Positions 1-6,443 of a stretch of DNA of 17,301 nt are shown piece after piece. The translations under genes were made by a program, and so were the position numbers. The notes beneath the pieces were generated by a model. That model worked only from the letters and a program-made list of their open reading frames with translations. It ran no database searches and was not told where the DNA came from. This stretch comes from Bordetella parapertussis (GTDB lineage: Bacteria; Pseudomonadota; Gammaproteobacteria; Burkholderiales; Burkholderiaceae_B): the NCBI GenBank assembly GCA_943331855.1, contig CALQNE010000038.1:1-17301 (forward strand), given 5' to 3'. The first letter of the stretch is position 1. Each line of letters begins with the position of its first letter.

Positions 1-183
1 CCCGGCACGAAGGTGGTGTGCCTGGGTAATATCGCGCAAATTGATACCCCCTATCTAACCGAAGGCAGTTCTGGCTTGACCTTTGTGGTTGACCGCTTCA
101 AGGGCTGGCCGCACGCCGGACACGTCACACTTCAACGTGGCGAACGTTCCCGCCTGGCCGACTACGCCGGAGAAGTCCTGTAA
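1..183 (+). CDS. PhoH-family protein, C-terminal fragment (5' end outside window)
   Basis: The reading frame is open from base 1 and ends at TAA 181-183, giving 60 residues. The fragment contains KVVCLGNIAQIDTPYL, then GLTFVVDRFKGW and GHVTLQRGERSRLAD. This is the C-terminal end of the PhoH-like ATPase domain found in YlaK-type PIN-PhoH proteins, where a GD/GN..QID..YL segment and a GHVTL..GERS..A segment close the P-loop domain. The family is linked to RNA metabolism and phosphate-starvation or stress responses, but its exact role is not settled. The Walker A motif and any PIN domain would lie upstream of the window, so PIN-PhoH and plain PhoH forms cannot be told apart here. The call rests on motif recognition. 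Confidence 0.8.
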   Translation, partial: PGTKVVCLGNIAQIDTPYLTEGSSGLTFVVDRFKGWPHAGHVTLQRGERSRLADYAGEVL

Positions 184-214
184 TTAAACGTACGAGGCCC
201 TGCCCTGCGCGTGG

Positions 215-265
215 GTGAGTTACTCTAGTCACTCACGCGTGCCTTCGCACATCGGTTACGAAGGC
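215..265 (+). terminator. Possible weak hairpins downstream of phoH
   Basis: Two short inverted repeats follow the phoH-like stop codon. GTGAGT (215-220) can pair with ACTCAC (231-236), and GCCTTCG (241-247) pairs perfectly with CGAAGGC (259-265) around an 11-nt loop. Neither has a clear T-run (TTCTAG follows the second), so this is only a weak terminator candidate. The rest of the 100-bp gap shows no convincing promoter for the next gene. Confidence 0.3.
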
Positions 266-283
266 TTCTAGACCACTGACCAC

Positions 284-1303
284 ATGCCTGAATCCTCTTC
301 GCGCGTCACGTTCCAACCGCCTCTAGCACTGACGCTGGGAGATGCGGCTGGCATTGGCCCCGAAATTATTGTGAAACTGCACGACCAAGGGCTGCCTGCA
401 GCCTGCGTCGTATACGGCGACCCTGGTGCGTTATCGCGCGCCGTTGACTTGCTCAATCAGCCACTGCGAATCATCGAACTCGCGACTATTGATGAAATTC
501 ATCAATACACCCATGCAACAGACTGTATCTTCGTGCGCCCCACGCATCCCGCATTGCCTGCAGATTTACCTTGGGGACGCGTCGATGCTCGGGCTGGACA
601 AGCCGCCTATGATGCGCTGTGTATGGCCATCGACGACGCCCTACTCGGTAAAGTCAGTGGCATCGTCACAGCGCCATTAAACAAAGAAGCCATGCATCTG
701 GCAGGCTTGGATTTTCCGGGCCATACAGAAATTTTGGCGCAACGCTCAAATACGCAGCATGTCGCGATGCTGTTAGTCAACGATCAACTGCGCGTCATTC
801 TTGCCACCATCCATATCGCGCTTTCAGAAGTATCAACCACCTTAACGCAAGCACTTGAATTGCGTACCATTGAACTTGCACAACGCGCGTGCCAGGCAAT
901 GGGCATTGAATCGCCACGTATCGGTGTTGCGGGCTTAAACCCCCATGCAGGCGAACGGGGCAAATTTGGACGAGAAGATTTAGACATCATTTCACCCGCC
1001 ATCGCAGCAGCGCGCGCCAAAGGTATCGATGCCTCGGGCCCTTGGCCAGGCGACACGCTGTTCATGCGCGCACGTCAGGGCGAGTTTGATATCTGCGTGG
1101 CGCAGTATCACGATCAAGGACTGATCCCCATCAAGTACCTCGGGATCGACAAAGGCGTCAACATCACCGTTGGCCTGCCGTTTGTGAGGACCAGCGTCGA
1201 TCACGGTACAGCGTTTGATATCGCCGGTCAGGGCATCGCTGATCCCTCTTCTTTGCGAGCCGCTTTTGAGCTCGCACTAAGCATGCTCAAGCCTACGATT
1301 TAA
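284..1303 (+). CDS. pdxA: PdxA-family 4-hydroxythreonine-4-phosphate dehydrogenase (PdxA or PdxA2-like)
   Basis: The gene encodes 339 residues, full length for PdxA, a cytosolic NAD- and metal-dependent dehydrogenase that oxidises 4-phosphohydroxy-L-threonine in pyridoxal phosphate synthesis. Family landmarks are GDAAGIGPE (19-27), PGHTEI (145-150), the metal-binding histidines in ATIHIAL (H177), NPHAGE (H221) and YHDQG (H276), and the C-terminal TSVDHGTAFDIAG block. Two details differ from the classical enzyme. The usual proline in GDPAGIGPE is alanine (residue 21). Residues 129-136 read TAPLNKEA, a form I associate with the PdxA2 group (four-carbon sugar-acid phosphate dehydrogenases) rather than the GPVHKG form of E. 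coli PdxA. No surA or ksgA neighbour, typical of biosynthetic pdxA, is visible. The ATG at 284 has no clear ribosome binding site, but the next methionine is far inside the conserved region. The family is certain; the substrate is not. Confidence 0.88.
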   Translation: MPESSSRVTFQPPLALTLGDAAGIGPEIIVKLHDQGLPAACVVYGDPGALSRAVDLLNQPLRIIELATIDEIHQYTHATDCIFVRPTHPALPADLPWGRVDARAGQAAYDALCMAIDDALLGKVSGIVTAPLNKEAMHLAGLDFPGHTEILAQRSNTQHVAMLLVNDQLRVILATIHIALSEVSTTLTQALELRTIELAQRACQAMGIESPRIGVAGLNPHAGERGKFGREDLDIISPAIAAARAKGIDASGPWPGDTLFMRARQGEFDICVAQYHDQGLIPIKYLGIDKGVNITVGLPFVRTSVDHGTAFDIAGQGIADPSSLRAAFELALSMLKPTI

Positions 1304-1320
1304 GGGTAAACCCTTATTTC
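1301..1320 (+). terminator. Small hairpin overlapping the pdxA stop codon
   Basis: TAAGGG (1301-1306) pairs with CCCTTA (1311-1316) around a 4-nt loop, and TTTC follows. The left arm contains the pdxA TAA stop. The stem is short and the T-run poor, so termination is possible but weak. Confidence 0.3.
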
Positions 1321-1339
1321 TCAAAAAAAGTATAAAATT

Positions 1340-1370
1340 TTGGTTTAAGTATCCAAGCTAAGTATATAAT
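1340..1370 (+). promoter_or_regulatory. Candidate sigma-70 promoter for the endopeptidase gene
   Basis: A perfect -10 box, TATAAT, lies at 1365-1370. The best -35 candidate is TTGGTT (1340-1345) with a long 19-bp spacer, so the -35 is poor. Transcription would begin near 1377. That places the ATG at 1375 outside the transcript and favours the ATG at 1405 as the translation start. Confidence 0.5.
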
Positions 1371-1404
1371 TCGCATGGTTTTTATACTGAGCAAGGCACT
1401 TAGA

Positions 1405-2550
1405 ATGGTTTTTAAGTTTAATTTGTCCTGTCGCAAGTCTTGGTTCGGATTTGCCTTAAGCCTTTGCTTAATGGCTGCGAGTTCGCCGTCATTTGCCCAA
1501 GCCGATGCTGAAACCAGCGCCAGTACTGATAAAAAACCGGCTGCAGCAGCAACCAGTACAAAACCCAAAAAGACAAATAGCAAAACCAAGACCACAAAAA
1601 ACAAAGCTGCGCCGTCTGGCACACCTCAGGGTAGCCGCTCAGTTGCCGACGCAACAAATAAGCCGTCGACCAAGTCCAATAACAGCAATTTCAAATCATC
1701 AACCGTCAAACCATCAAATGCGCCGCAAGCACGTAACGGTGCCGGCGCTGCGAGCGCTGGCGTTGCCGTAGCGGGCACGATGGCGGCAGTGCGTTCAAAT
1801 GTTGTGCTCGTGCAAGACCTCAATAGCAATACCACTTTGTTTTCGCGCAATGAGGATGCTGCAAGGCCCATTGCGTCGATTACCAAGCTCATGACAGCCA
1901 TCGTCGTGGTCGACGCGAATCAGTCCATGAGTGACATGGTTGAAGTGACTACGAGCGACATTGATACGGTTAAACATAGTCGATCACGCCTGCCCGTTGG
2001 TACGAAGCTCTCACGTAGCGATATGCTGCACCTGGCGTTGATGTCATCAGAAAATCGTGCGGCCAATGCACTAGGCCGAAACTATCCCGGTGGCCTGCCT
2101 GCTTTTGTGGCCGCAATGAACAGCAAAGCAAAAGAGCTCGGTATGACACAAAGCCGCTTCGTCGAACCAACTGGTTTATCTAGCGATAATGTTTCAAGCC
2201 CGCGCGATCTAGTCAAACTACTCAAGGCCTCAGCATCGCGCTCGGCAATTCGGCAATACACCACAGACGATCAGCATGAAGTTCGGTCAAGCGGACACGC
2301 GACCATGTTTCGCAATACCAATGGGCTTGTCATGAACCCTAGTTGGGATATCAAGGTATCTAAAACCGGCTATATCAACGAAGCAGGACAGTGCCTTGTG
2401 ATGGTCGCACGCATCAACAACCGCGATATGGCCATTGTGTTACTCAATGCAGATGGTAAAGGTACGCGCGTAGGCGACGCCATCAAGATCAAACAATGGG
2501 TGCAACAAACTCAGGTAATCGCGGCGCTCGCTGCACCGCAAATTCAATAA
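1405..2550 (+). CDS. pbpG: Exported D-alanyl-D-alanine endopeptidase / penicillin-binding protein 7 type (peptidase S11)
   Basis: This is a serine DD-peptidase acting on peptidoglycan in the periplasm. From the chosen start it has 381 residues. A signal peptide (about 1-31) has a basic start, a hydrophobic core FGFALSLCLMA and a probable cleavage after SPSFA. A long, low-complexity Lys/Ala/Thr/Ser/Asn-rich linker follows (about 32-125), then the S11 catalytic domain. The active-site motifs are intact: SITK (158-161), SEN (215-217) and KTG (320-322). E. coli PbpG has no comparably long linker, which may span peptidoglycan or tether the enzyme. The ATG at 1405 is preferred over the in-frame ATG at 1375. 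An AAGG lies upstream of 1405, the signal peptide begins properly there, and the TATAAT at 1365-1370 would start transcription near 1377. The 3' end overlaps convergent dnaB by 7 bp. A carboxypeptidase activity (DacA-like) cannot be excluded by sequence alone. Confidence 0.88.
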   Translation: MVFKFNLSCRKSWFGFALSLCLMAASSPSFAQADAETSASTDKKPAAAATSTKPKKTNSKTKTTKNKAAPSGTPQGSRSVADATNKPSTKSNNSNFKSSTVKPSNAPQARNGAGAASAGVAVAGTMAAVRSNVVLVQDLNSNTTLFSRNEDAARPIASITKLMTAIVVVDANQSMSDMVEVTTSDIDTVKHSRSRLPVGTKLSRSDMLHLALMSSENRAANALGRNYPGGLPAFVAAMNSKAKELGMTQSRFVEPTGLSSDNVSSPRDLVKLLKASASRSAIRQYTTDDQHEVRSSGHATMFRNTNGLVMNPSWDIKVSKTGYINEAGQCLVMVARINNRDMAIVLLNADGKGTRVGDAIKIKQWVQQTQVIAALAAPQIQ

Positions 2551-3929
2551 TTAGATCCACCACCTGAACCGCCCGAATAGTTCAGGAAGCGCGTACTCGA
2601 CCCCTGGAAGGTCAGTCGAACCGTACCGATCGGGCCATTACGCTGTTTGCCGATGATAATCTCGGCAGTCCCTTTGTCCGGCGAGTCTGGGTTATAGACC
2701 TCATCGCGATAGATGAACAAAATCAAATCGGCATCTTGTTCAATCGCACCTGATTCACGTAAATCACTCATGACAGGACGACGATTCGGACGTTGCTCAA
2801 GACTACGATTTAACTGAGACAACGCAATCACGGGGCAATCAAGTTCTTTGGCCAGAGCTTTTAATGAACGGCTAATTTCAGAGATTTCGGTCGCACGGTT
2901 TTCGCCTGAAGAGCTCGCCCCCATCAATTGCAAATAGTCGATCACAATCAAGCCTAACTTTCCACACTGACGTGCAAGACGACGCGCACGCGCCCGAACC
3001 TCTACCGAACTCAGTGCCGGGGTCTCGTCAATATATAGCTGAGCTTCTTGCATACGCTGCACTGCGTGTGTCACACGTGGCCAATCATCCGCCAAGAGCT
3101 TGCCAGTTCGCATCCGGTGTTGATCTAGCATCCCAACCGAGCCCAGCATACGCATGGCTAACTGCACCGCCCCCATCTCCATCGAGAAGACCGCGACGGG
3201 AATCCCCTGCTCAATGGCAACGTGCTCGGCAATATTCATCGCCAGCGACGTCTTACCCATTGACGGACGTCCGGCAACAATCACCAGATCTCCGCCCTGA
3301 AGCCCCGAAGTCATTTTATCGAGATCGGTAAACCCAGTGGGCACACCCGTTACGTCTGTGTTGCCCTCGCGATGGTAAAGCTCGTCAATTTTATCGACCA
3401 CTTCAGACAGCAGCGGTTGAATCTCACGAAAACCCGCAGTGGCCTTTGCCCCTTCTTGGGCAATCTTGAATACCTTGGATTCTGCTTCGTCTAGTAACTG
3501 ACGCGCTTCTTTACCTTGCGGATTAAACGCGGTGGCTGCAATTTCATCAGCAACCGTCACGAGCTTTCGCAACATCGAGCGCTCGCGCACAATTTCGGCG
3601 TAACGGCGAATATTGGCCGCTGAGGGCGTGTTGTGCGCCAAGGCATTGAGATAGCTCAAGCCCCCAACCTCTTCAGACTTACCAACACTGGCCAAAGACT
3701 CATTGACCGTCACGACATCAGCCGGACGCGACAGATTAATTAAGCGCGCAATGTGATGCCAAATCAAACGGTGGTCAAAGCGATAAAAATCGTCTTCGTT
3801 CACGACGTCGGTGACGCGTTCCCAAGCGCCGTTGTCCAATAACAATCCACCCAGCACCGACTGCTCGGCCTCAATCGAATGTGGCGGAACACGCAAATAC
3901 TCGAGCTGTGGATCTGGCGAATTATTCAT
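2544..3929 (-). CDS. dnaB: Replicative DNA helicase DnaB
   Basis: The protein is 461 residues, normal length for DnaB, the hexameric 5'-3' helicase that unwinds DNA at the fork and recruits primase. The N-terminal domain (about 13-110) starts with PPHSIEAEQSVLGGLLLD. A linker leads to the RecA-like motor, which starts near residue 193 at VTGVPTGFTDLD. Walker A is GRPSMGKTS (220-228). Walker B is LIVIDYLQL (327-335). The late conserved block ALSQLNRSLEQRPNRRP is followed by SDLRESGAIEQDADL. The C-terminus is a short Gly/Ser-rich tail with Tyr ends. No intein interrupts the P-loop. The ATG follows the stop of the kinase-like gene after 7 bp, with a GGAAAG near it, so the two genes are probably cotranscribed. 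The last codons overlap the 3' end of the convergent endopeptidase gene by 7 bp. Confidence 0.97.
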   Translation of the reverse strand: MNNSPDPQLEYLRVPPHSIEAEQSVLGGLLLDNGAWERVTDVVNEDDFYRFDHRLIWHHIARLINLSRPADVVTVNESLASVGKSEEVGGLSYLNALAHNTPSAANIRRYAEIVRERSMLRKLVTVADEIAATAFNPQGKEARQLLDEAESKVFKIAQEGAKATAGFREIQPLLSEVVDKIDELYHREGNTDVTGVPTGFTDLDKMTSGLQGGDLVIVAGRPSMGKTSLAMNIAEHVAIEQGIPVAVFSMEMGAVQLAMRMLGSVGMLDQHRMRTGKLLADDWPRVTHAVQRMQEAQLYIDETPALSSVEVRARARRLARQCGKLGLIVIDYLQLMGASSSGENRATEISEISRSLKALAKELDCPVIALSQLNRSLEQRPNRRPVMSDLRESGAIEQDADLILFIYRDEVYNPDSPDKGTAEIIIGKQRNGPIGTVRLTFQGSSTRFLNYSGGSGGGSNY

Positions 3930-3936
3930 CTTTCCA

Positions 3937-4758
3937 TCATAACCGTAAGGAATTCGTCACATACAAAAAACCTTGAATATCTCGCCCCGGAAGTCGTTTA
4001 AGCAACCAGCCAAGGTATTTTTCAATCGATCGAAATATTTTGCCAATCTTGGTTAATTGCGCAATTACCTGGGGGTCAGGATTGGCCTGAAGATAATCAC
4101 TGAGCAACTGATTGCACAGCGCTTGTCGCTCAGCGGACCCAAACTCATGTCCTCGTAATCCTGCCATCGAGGATAGCAGTTGAAATACATCGTAGGCCTG
4201 TCCGAGAGGCAAAGACATGGCCTCACCGATATTCTCTTCAAAATCAATACGGGTCAAAATATCGTCATGCATCATTAAATTGCGCAATTGCGCACCGCCG
4301 TGAACAAAACCATTTCGGTGAAAACGCGCCAACTCTTGCGCAGCCAGCGTCATCAAGACCAGACGCCCTGGCGGGGTGGCAAGACGAATCAAGTACGGCA
4401 TATCTTGACCCACATATTCAAGCACAAGCACTTGCTGCGACTGATACCAAACATTGGGTACTGGGCTGCCAGCCGCCCTGAGCCGCGCAAGTCTGCCCGC
4501 CTCGTCAGCAAGTGTCATTTGCAACATCAGCCGCGTCGAAGGGCGTTCGCCCATCAGAAGCTTGCAAAGCCACGAGAGCACCGTTACCCGGACCATGCGC
4601 CAGCCATTGCTCAGCGGTGAGAACCAGCGGTCGCGCTGGCGTTTAACCACGCAGCGGTAGCCCACTAGCTCAATAAAGTAAGCACCCGCAGGATCATTGA
4701 CGTGTTGGCTTAACCAATCGTCTAAAGCCTGCACGAATAAAGGGTCTTTTGTGGTCAT
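3937..4758 (-). CDS. Protein-kinase-fold protein (RIO/LPS-kinase-like) with atypical HGG catalytic loop
   Basis: I do not recognise a named family, but this 273-residue protein follows the plan of small bacterial protein-kinase-like folds. It has a beta-strand lysine in CVVKR (K39), a helix-C type acidic residue in LADEAGRL (E86), a hinge-like strand LVLEYVG (111-117), and a catalytic-loop equivalent FVHGGAQLRNL (151-161). IDFE (171-174) sits at the metal-binding DFG position. The expected HxD is HGG here: glycine 155 occupies the position of the usual catalytic aspartate, while N160 and D172 are kept. It may therefore be a pseudokinase or use different chemistry. No signal peptide is seen, but residues 53-70 are hydrophobic and basic, so peripheral membrane contact is possible. 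It lies between the rplI terminator and dnaB, 7 bp upstream of dnaB. The ATG at 4758 has no obvious Shine-Dalgarno. Function is unknown. Confidence 0.7.
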   Translation of the reverse strand: MTTKDPLFVQALDDWLSQHVNDPAGAYFIELVGYRCVVKRQRDRWFSPLSNGWRMVRVTVLSWLCKLLMGERPSTRLMLQMTLADEAGRLARLRAAGSPVPNVWYQSQQVLVLEYVGQDMPYLIRLATPPGRLVLMTLAAQELARFHRNGFVHGGAQLRNLMMHDDILTRIDFEENIGEAMSLPLGQAYDVFQLLSSMAGLRGHEFGSAERQALCNQLLSDYLQANPDPQVIAQLTKIGKIFRSIEKYLGWLLKRLPGRDIQGFLYVTNSLRL

Positions 4759-4804
4759 CGTTACTAAAAATAATATTGCACTTTCTTTACCATTGACTCA
4801 AATA

Positions 4805-4832
4805 CAAAAAGCCGACCTGAGCCGGCTTTTTG
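4805..4832 (-). terminator. Intrinsic terminator of the rpsF-priB-rpsR-rplI operon
   Basis: CAAAAAGCCG (4805-4814) is fully complementary to CGGCTTTTTG (4823-4832) around an 8-nt loop. On the minus strand this reads as a GC-rich stem flanked by As and followed by TTTTTG, 18 bp beyond the rplI stop. It separates the ribosomal operon from the kinase-like/dnaB pair, which must therefore have its own promoter in 4759-4804 or rely on readthrough. I see only AT-rich DNA there, with a TATTAT at 4770-4775 and no well-placed -35. Confidence 0.85.
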
Positions 4833-4850
4833 TCTGAAGCAATCTTAGAC

Positions 4851-5306
4851 TTAGACTAAGTCGCCAACCACAACTACGGTGATGCTGCTGACAACATCAG
4901 GGTGAATCGCTACTTGTACGGCAAACTCACCTACTGCCTTCAAGGGGCCTTCAGGCAAACGAATTTGCGCTTTTTCGATGCCAGCAAAACCAGCTGTCAC
5001 CAAACCAGTTGCAATATCCATGTTGGTCACCGAGCCAAACAAACGGCCATCCACACCCGCTTTTTGAGTAATGCTAAGCGAGTAGCTTTCAAGACGCTGG
5101 CCTAAGGCCTGTGCCAAAGCGAGTTTCTCAGCCTGGATTTTTTCGAGTTCAGCACGGCGCACTTCAAATTCTTTAAGTGCAGTTTCGGTGGCGCGGCGCG
5201 CTTTTTTCTGAGGGATCAGAAAGTTGCGAGCATAACCATCACGCACGCGAACGACTTCACCAAGATTGCCTACGTTAACGACTTTTTCGAGCAGAATAAT
5301 TTGCAT
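4851..5306 (-). CDS. rplI: 50S ribosomal protein L9
   Basis: The protein is 151 residues, normal for bL9. It starts [21 protein letters not shown], the conserved N-terminal RNA-binding domain, and continues with [15 protein letters not shown] long charged helix (about 40-75) leads to the C-terminal domain containing [10 protein letters not shown]9 binds 23S rRNA near the L1 stalk and affects reading-frame maintenance. It is the last gene of the operon, 14 bp after rpsR, and a strong terminator follows. The Shine-Dalgarno is weak (GGGG about 6 bases before the ATG), which suggests translational coupling to rpsR. Confidence 0.98.
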   Translation of the reverse strand: MQIILLEKVVNVGNLGEVVRVRDGYARNFLIPQKKARRATETALKEFEVRRAELEKIQAEKLALAQALGQRLESYSLSITQKAGVDGRLFGSVTNMDIATGLVTAGFAGIEKAQIRLPEGPLKAVGEFAVQVAIHPDVVSSITVVVVGDLV

Positions 5307-5320
5307 GGTATGCCCCGGGA

Positions 5321-5593
5321 TCAGTTGTGGTTATCAGTGAAGGGCAACAGTGCCAAAAACCGTGCGCGCTTGATAGCGGTATCAAGTTGACGCTGATAAA
5401 TCGCCTTGGTACCAGTCAAACGTGCGGGAATAATCTTGCCATTTTCTTGAATAAAATCACGCAAAGTGTCGAGATCTTTGTAATCGATCTGGTCGACGTT
5501 TGCCGCGCTAAAACGGCAGAATTTACGGCGCTTGAAAAGCGGATTTTGTTGTGTGAATTTCTTTTTTTCTTTACGTTTACCGAAGAAAGCCAT
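5321..5593 (-). CDS. rpsR: 30S ribosomal protein S18
   Basis: The protein is 90 residues, with the conserved core RRKFCRFSA followed by [13 protein letters not shown], then [11 protein letters not shown] and [16 protein letters not shown]. bS18 binds the 16S platform together with S6. It has a single cysteine in the core (KFCRF). The gene is 12 bp downstream of priB and 14 bp upstream of rplI, in the standard rpsF-priB-rpsR-rplI order. The S6:S18 complex is a known autoregulator through the rpsF leader in many bacteria, relevant to the structured leader upstream of rpsF here. The N-terminal extension is Lys-rich (GKRKEKKK), as is common in proteobacteria. Confidence 0.98.
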   Translation of the reverse strand: MAFFGKRKEKKKFTQQNPLFKRRKFCRFSAANVDQIDYKDLDTLRDFIQENGKIIPARLTGTKAIYQRQLDTAIKRARFLALLPFTDNHN

Positions 5594-5605
5594 GATGTGC
5601 CTCGC

Positions 5606-5896
5606 TTAAATCTGTTGAATATGCTGCGCATGCAGCCTAAATTTTGGTGAATCTTTTCGAACCGGAGCTAAAAACCCCTGAATCCGTACCGTGCAACCTA
5701 AACTAGTCGTGCGTGCCATCTGCGCTAAGTCTCCCATCGCCACAACTGCCAGCATAAATGCCAAGCGGCGTGGTTGACCTGCCTCAGTGACTTCGGACTC
5801 GTGTGAGAGGAGGAATTCAAGCACTGCAACCCCAGCTGGCGTATACCTTAAGGGGGAAAGCTCAAATACCTGACCCTGAACGTCGAGCCGATTCAC
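5606..5896 (-). CDS. priB: Primosomal replication protein N (PriB)
   Basis: This is a 96-residue single OB-fold protein, the expected size for PriB, which helps PriA and DnaT or DnaC-type loaders restart replication at stalled forks. The start MNRLDVQGQVFELSPLRYTP and the segment PAGVAVLEFLLSHES are typical of the betaproteobacterial form. The start codon is GTG (5894-5896), with a TAGG about 7 bases upstream, just after the rpsF stop. Its position between rpsF and rpsR is the classic location and supports the call, since PriB is divergent and resembles other SSB-like OB folds. It is cotranscribed with the ribosomal genes. Confidence 0.95.
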   Translation of the reverse strand: MNRLDVQGQVFELSPLRYTPAGVAVLEFLLSHESEVTEAGQPRRLAFMLAVVAMGDLAQMARTTSLGCTVRIQGFLAPVRKDSPKFRLHAQHIQQI

Positions 5897-5908
5897 GACT
5901 GACCTAAG

Positions 5909-6283
5909 TTACTCGAGCTCGCCTGACGCTGTTTCAGCAGAAGCCTTACGGGCTTCGTCGCGTTCAACTTGTTTCATCATGAGTGAGGGCTCGGATTGAG
6001 CAGCTTTAGTCTTGATGACAAGATGACGCAACACAGCATCGTTATAGCGAAACGAATGTTCGAGTTCATCAAGCGTGGGTTGGCCACATTCGATGTTGAA
6101 ACACACGTAATGTGCTTTAACTAGCTTTTGAATTGGATAGGCTAACTGACGACGCCCCCAGTCTTCGGTGCGATGAACTTTACCGCCCTGGGTCGTCACA
6201 AGCGCTTGATAGCGCTCGACCATTGCGGGAACCTGCTCGCTTTGGTCGGGGTGAACGATAAATACAACTTCGTAATGACGCAT
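5909..6283 (-). CDS. rpsF: 30S ribosomal protein S6
   Basis: The protein is 124 residues, starting [21 protein letters not shown]. The conserved [20 protein letters not shown] segment and [14 protein letters not shown] identify bS6. The Glu-rich, Ala/Ser-rich C-terminal tail (about 100-124) is the variable end of S6; in E. coli S6 this end receives added glutamates. A clear Shine-Dalgarno, AGGAG, sits at 6292-6296, 8 bases before the ATG. It is the first gene of the operon and is preceded by a structured leader and a promoter candidate immediately after dxs. Confidence 0.98.
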   Translation of the reverse strand: MRHYEVVFIVHPDQSEQVPAMVERYQALVTTQGGKVHRTEDWGRRQLAYPIQKLVKAHYVCFNIECGQPTLDELEHSFRYNDAVLRHLVIKTKAAQSEPSLMMKQVERDEARKASAETASGELE

Positions 6284-6407
6284 TGATTAAACTCCTGAGG
6301 ATGTCCGAGATTGCTAAGGCGCTAGTCAAACAGGCAAAAAAGCCTGACGAAAAGCCCATCTCGGGGGCAGCCCGCCATACCAAACACTGGCTGGTCGAGC
6401 AAGAAAG
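6284..6407 (-). promoter_or_regulatory. Structured rpsF leader, possible S6:S18 autoregulatory element
   Basis: The gap between dxs and rpsF would give a leader of about 120 nt. On the minus strand CCGAGAT (6358-6364) can pair perfectly with ATCTCGG (6305-6311). This closes a domain that contains the hairpin CAGGC-TTTTTT-GCCTG (6331-6346). An alternative local hairpin, GCCC-CCGAGAT-GGGC (6354-6368), would expose a CCG in its loop and compete with the long stem. Leaders of rpsF in many bacteria carry an S6:S18-binding RNA in which a CCG trinucleotide is recognised. The correspondence here is inferred from position and the CCG, not from a model match. Confidence 0.45.
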
Positions 6408-6413
6408 CCTTTA

Positions 6414-6442
6414 ATTATCGTACGTTTAGCCGATTTATGCAA
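6414..6442 (-). promoter_or_regulatory. Candidate promoter of the rpsF operon
   Basis: On the minus strand TTGCAT (6437-6442) and GATAAT (6414-6419) are separated by exactly 17 bp. The -10 matches the consensus at five of six positions and the -35 at three. It begins 2 bp after the dxs stop codon and predicts a start near 6407. The ribosomal operon could therefore be expressed independently of dxs, although no terminator separates the two. Confidence 0.5.
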
Positions 6443-6443
6443 G

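Noticed and set aside
3240..3280. Intein insertion at the DnaB P-loop
   Set aside because: The Walker A segment GRPSMGKTS is continuous and total length is normal for DnaB.
6301..6414. Fragment of an NDUFS4-like complex I subunit in the small plus-strand frame
   Set aside because: The similarity is limited to a short SG..TK.W..E pattern, the frame is only 37 codons and it has no ribosome binding site.
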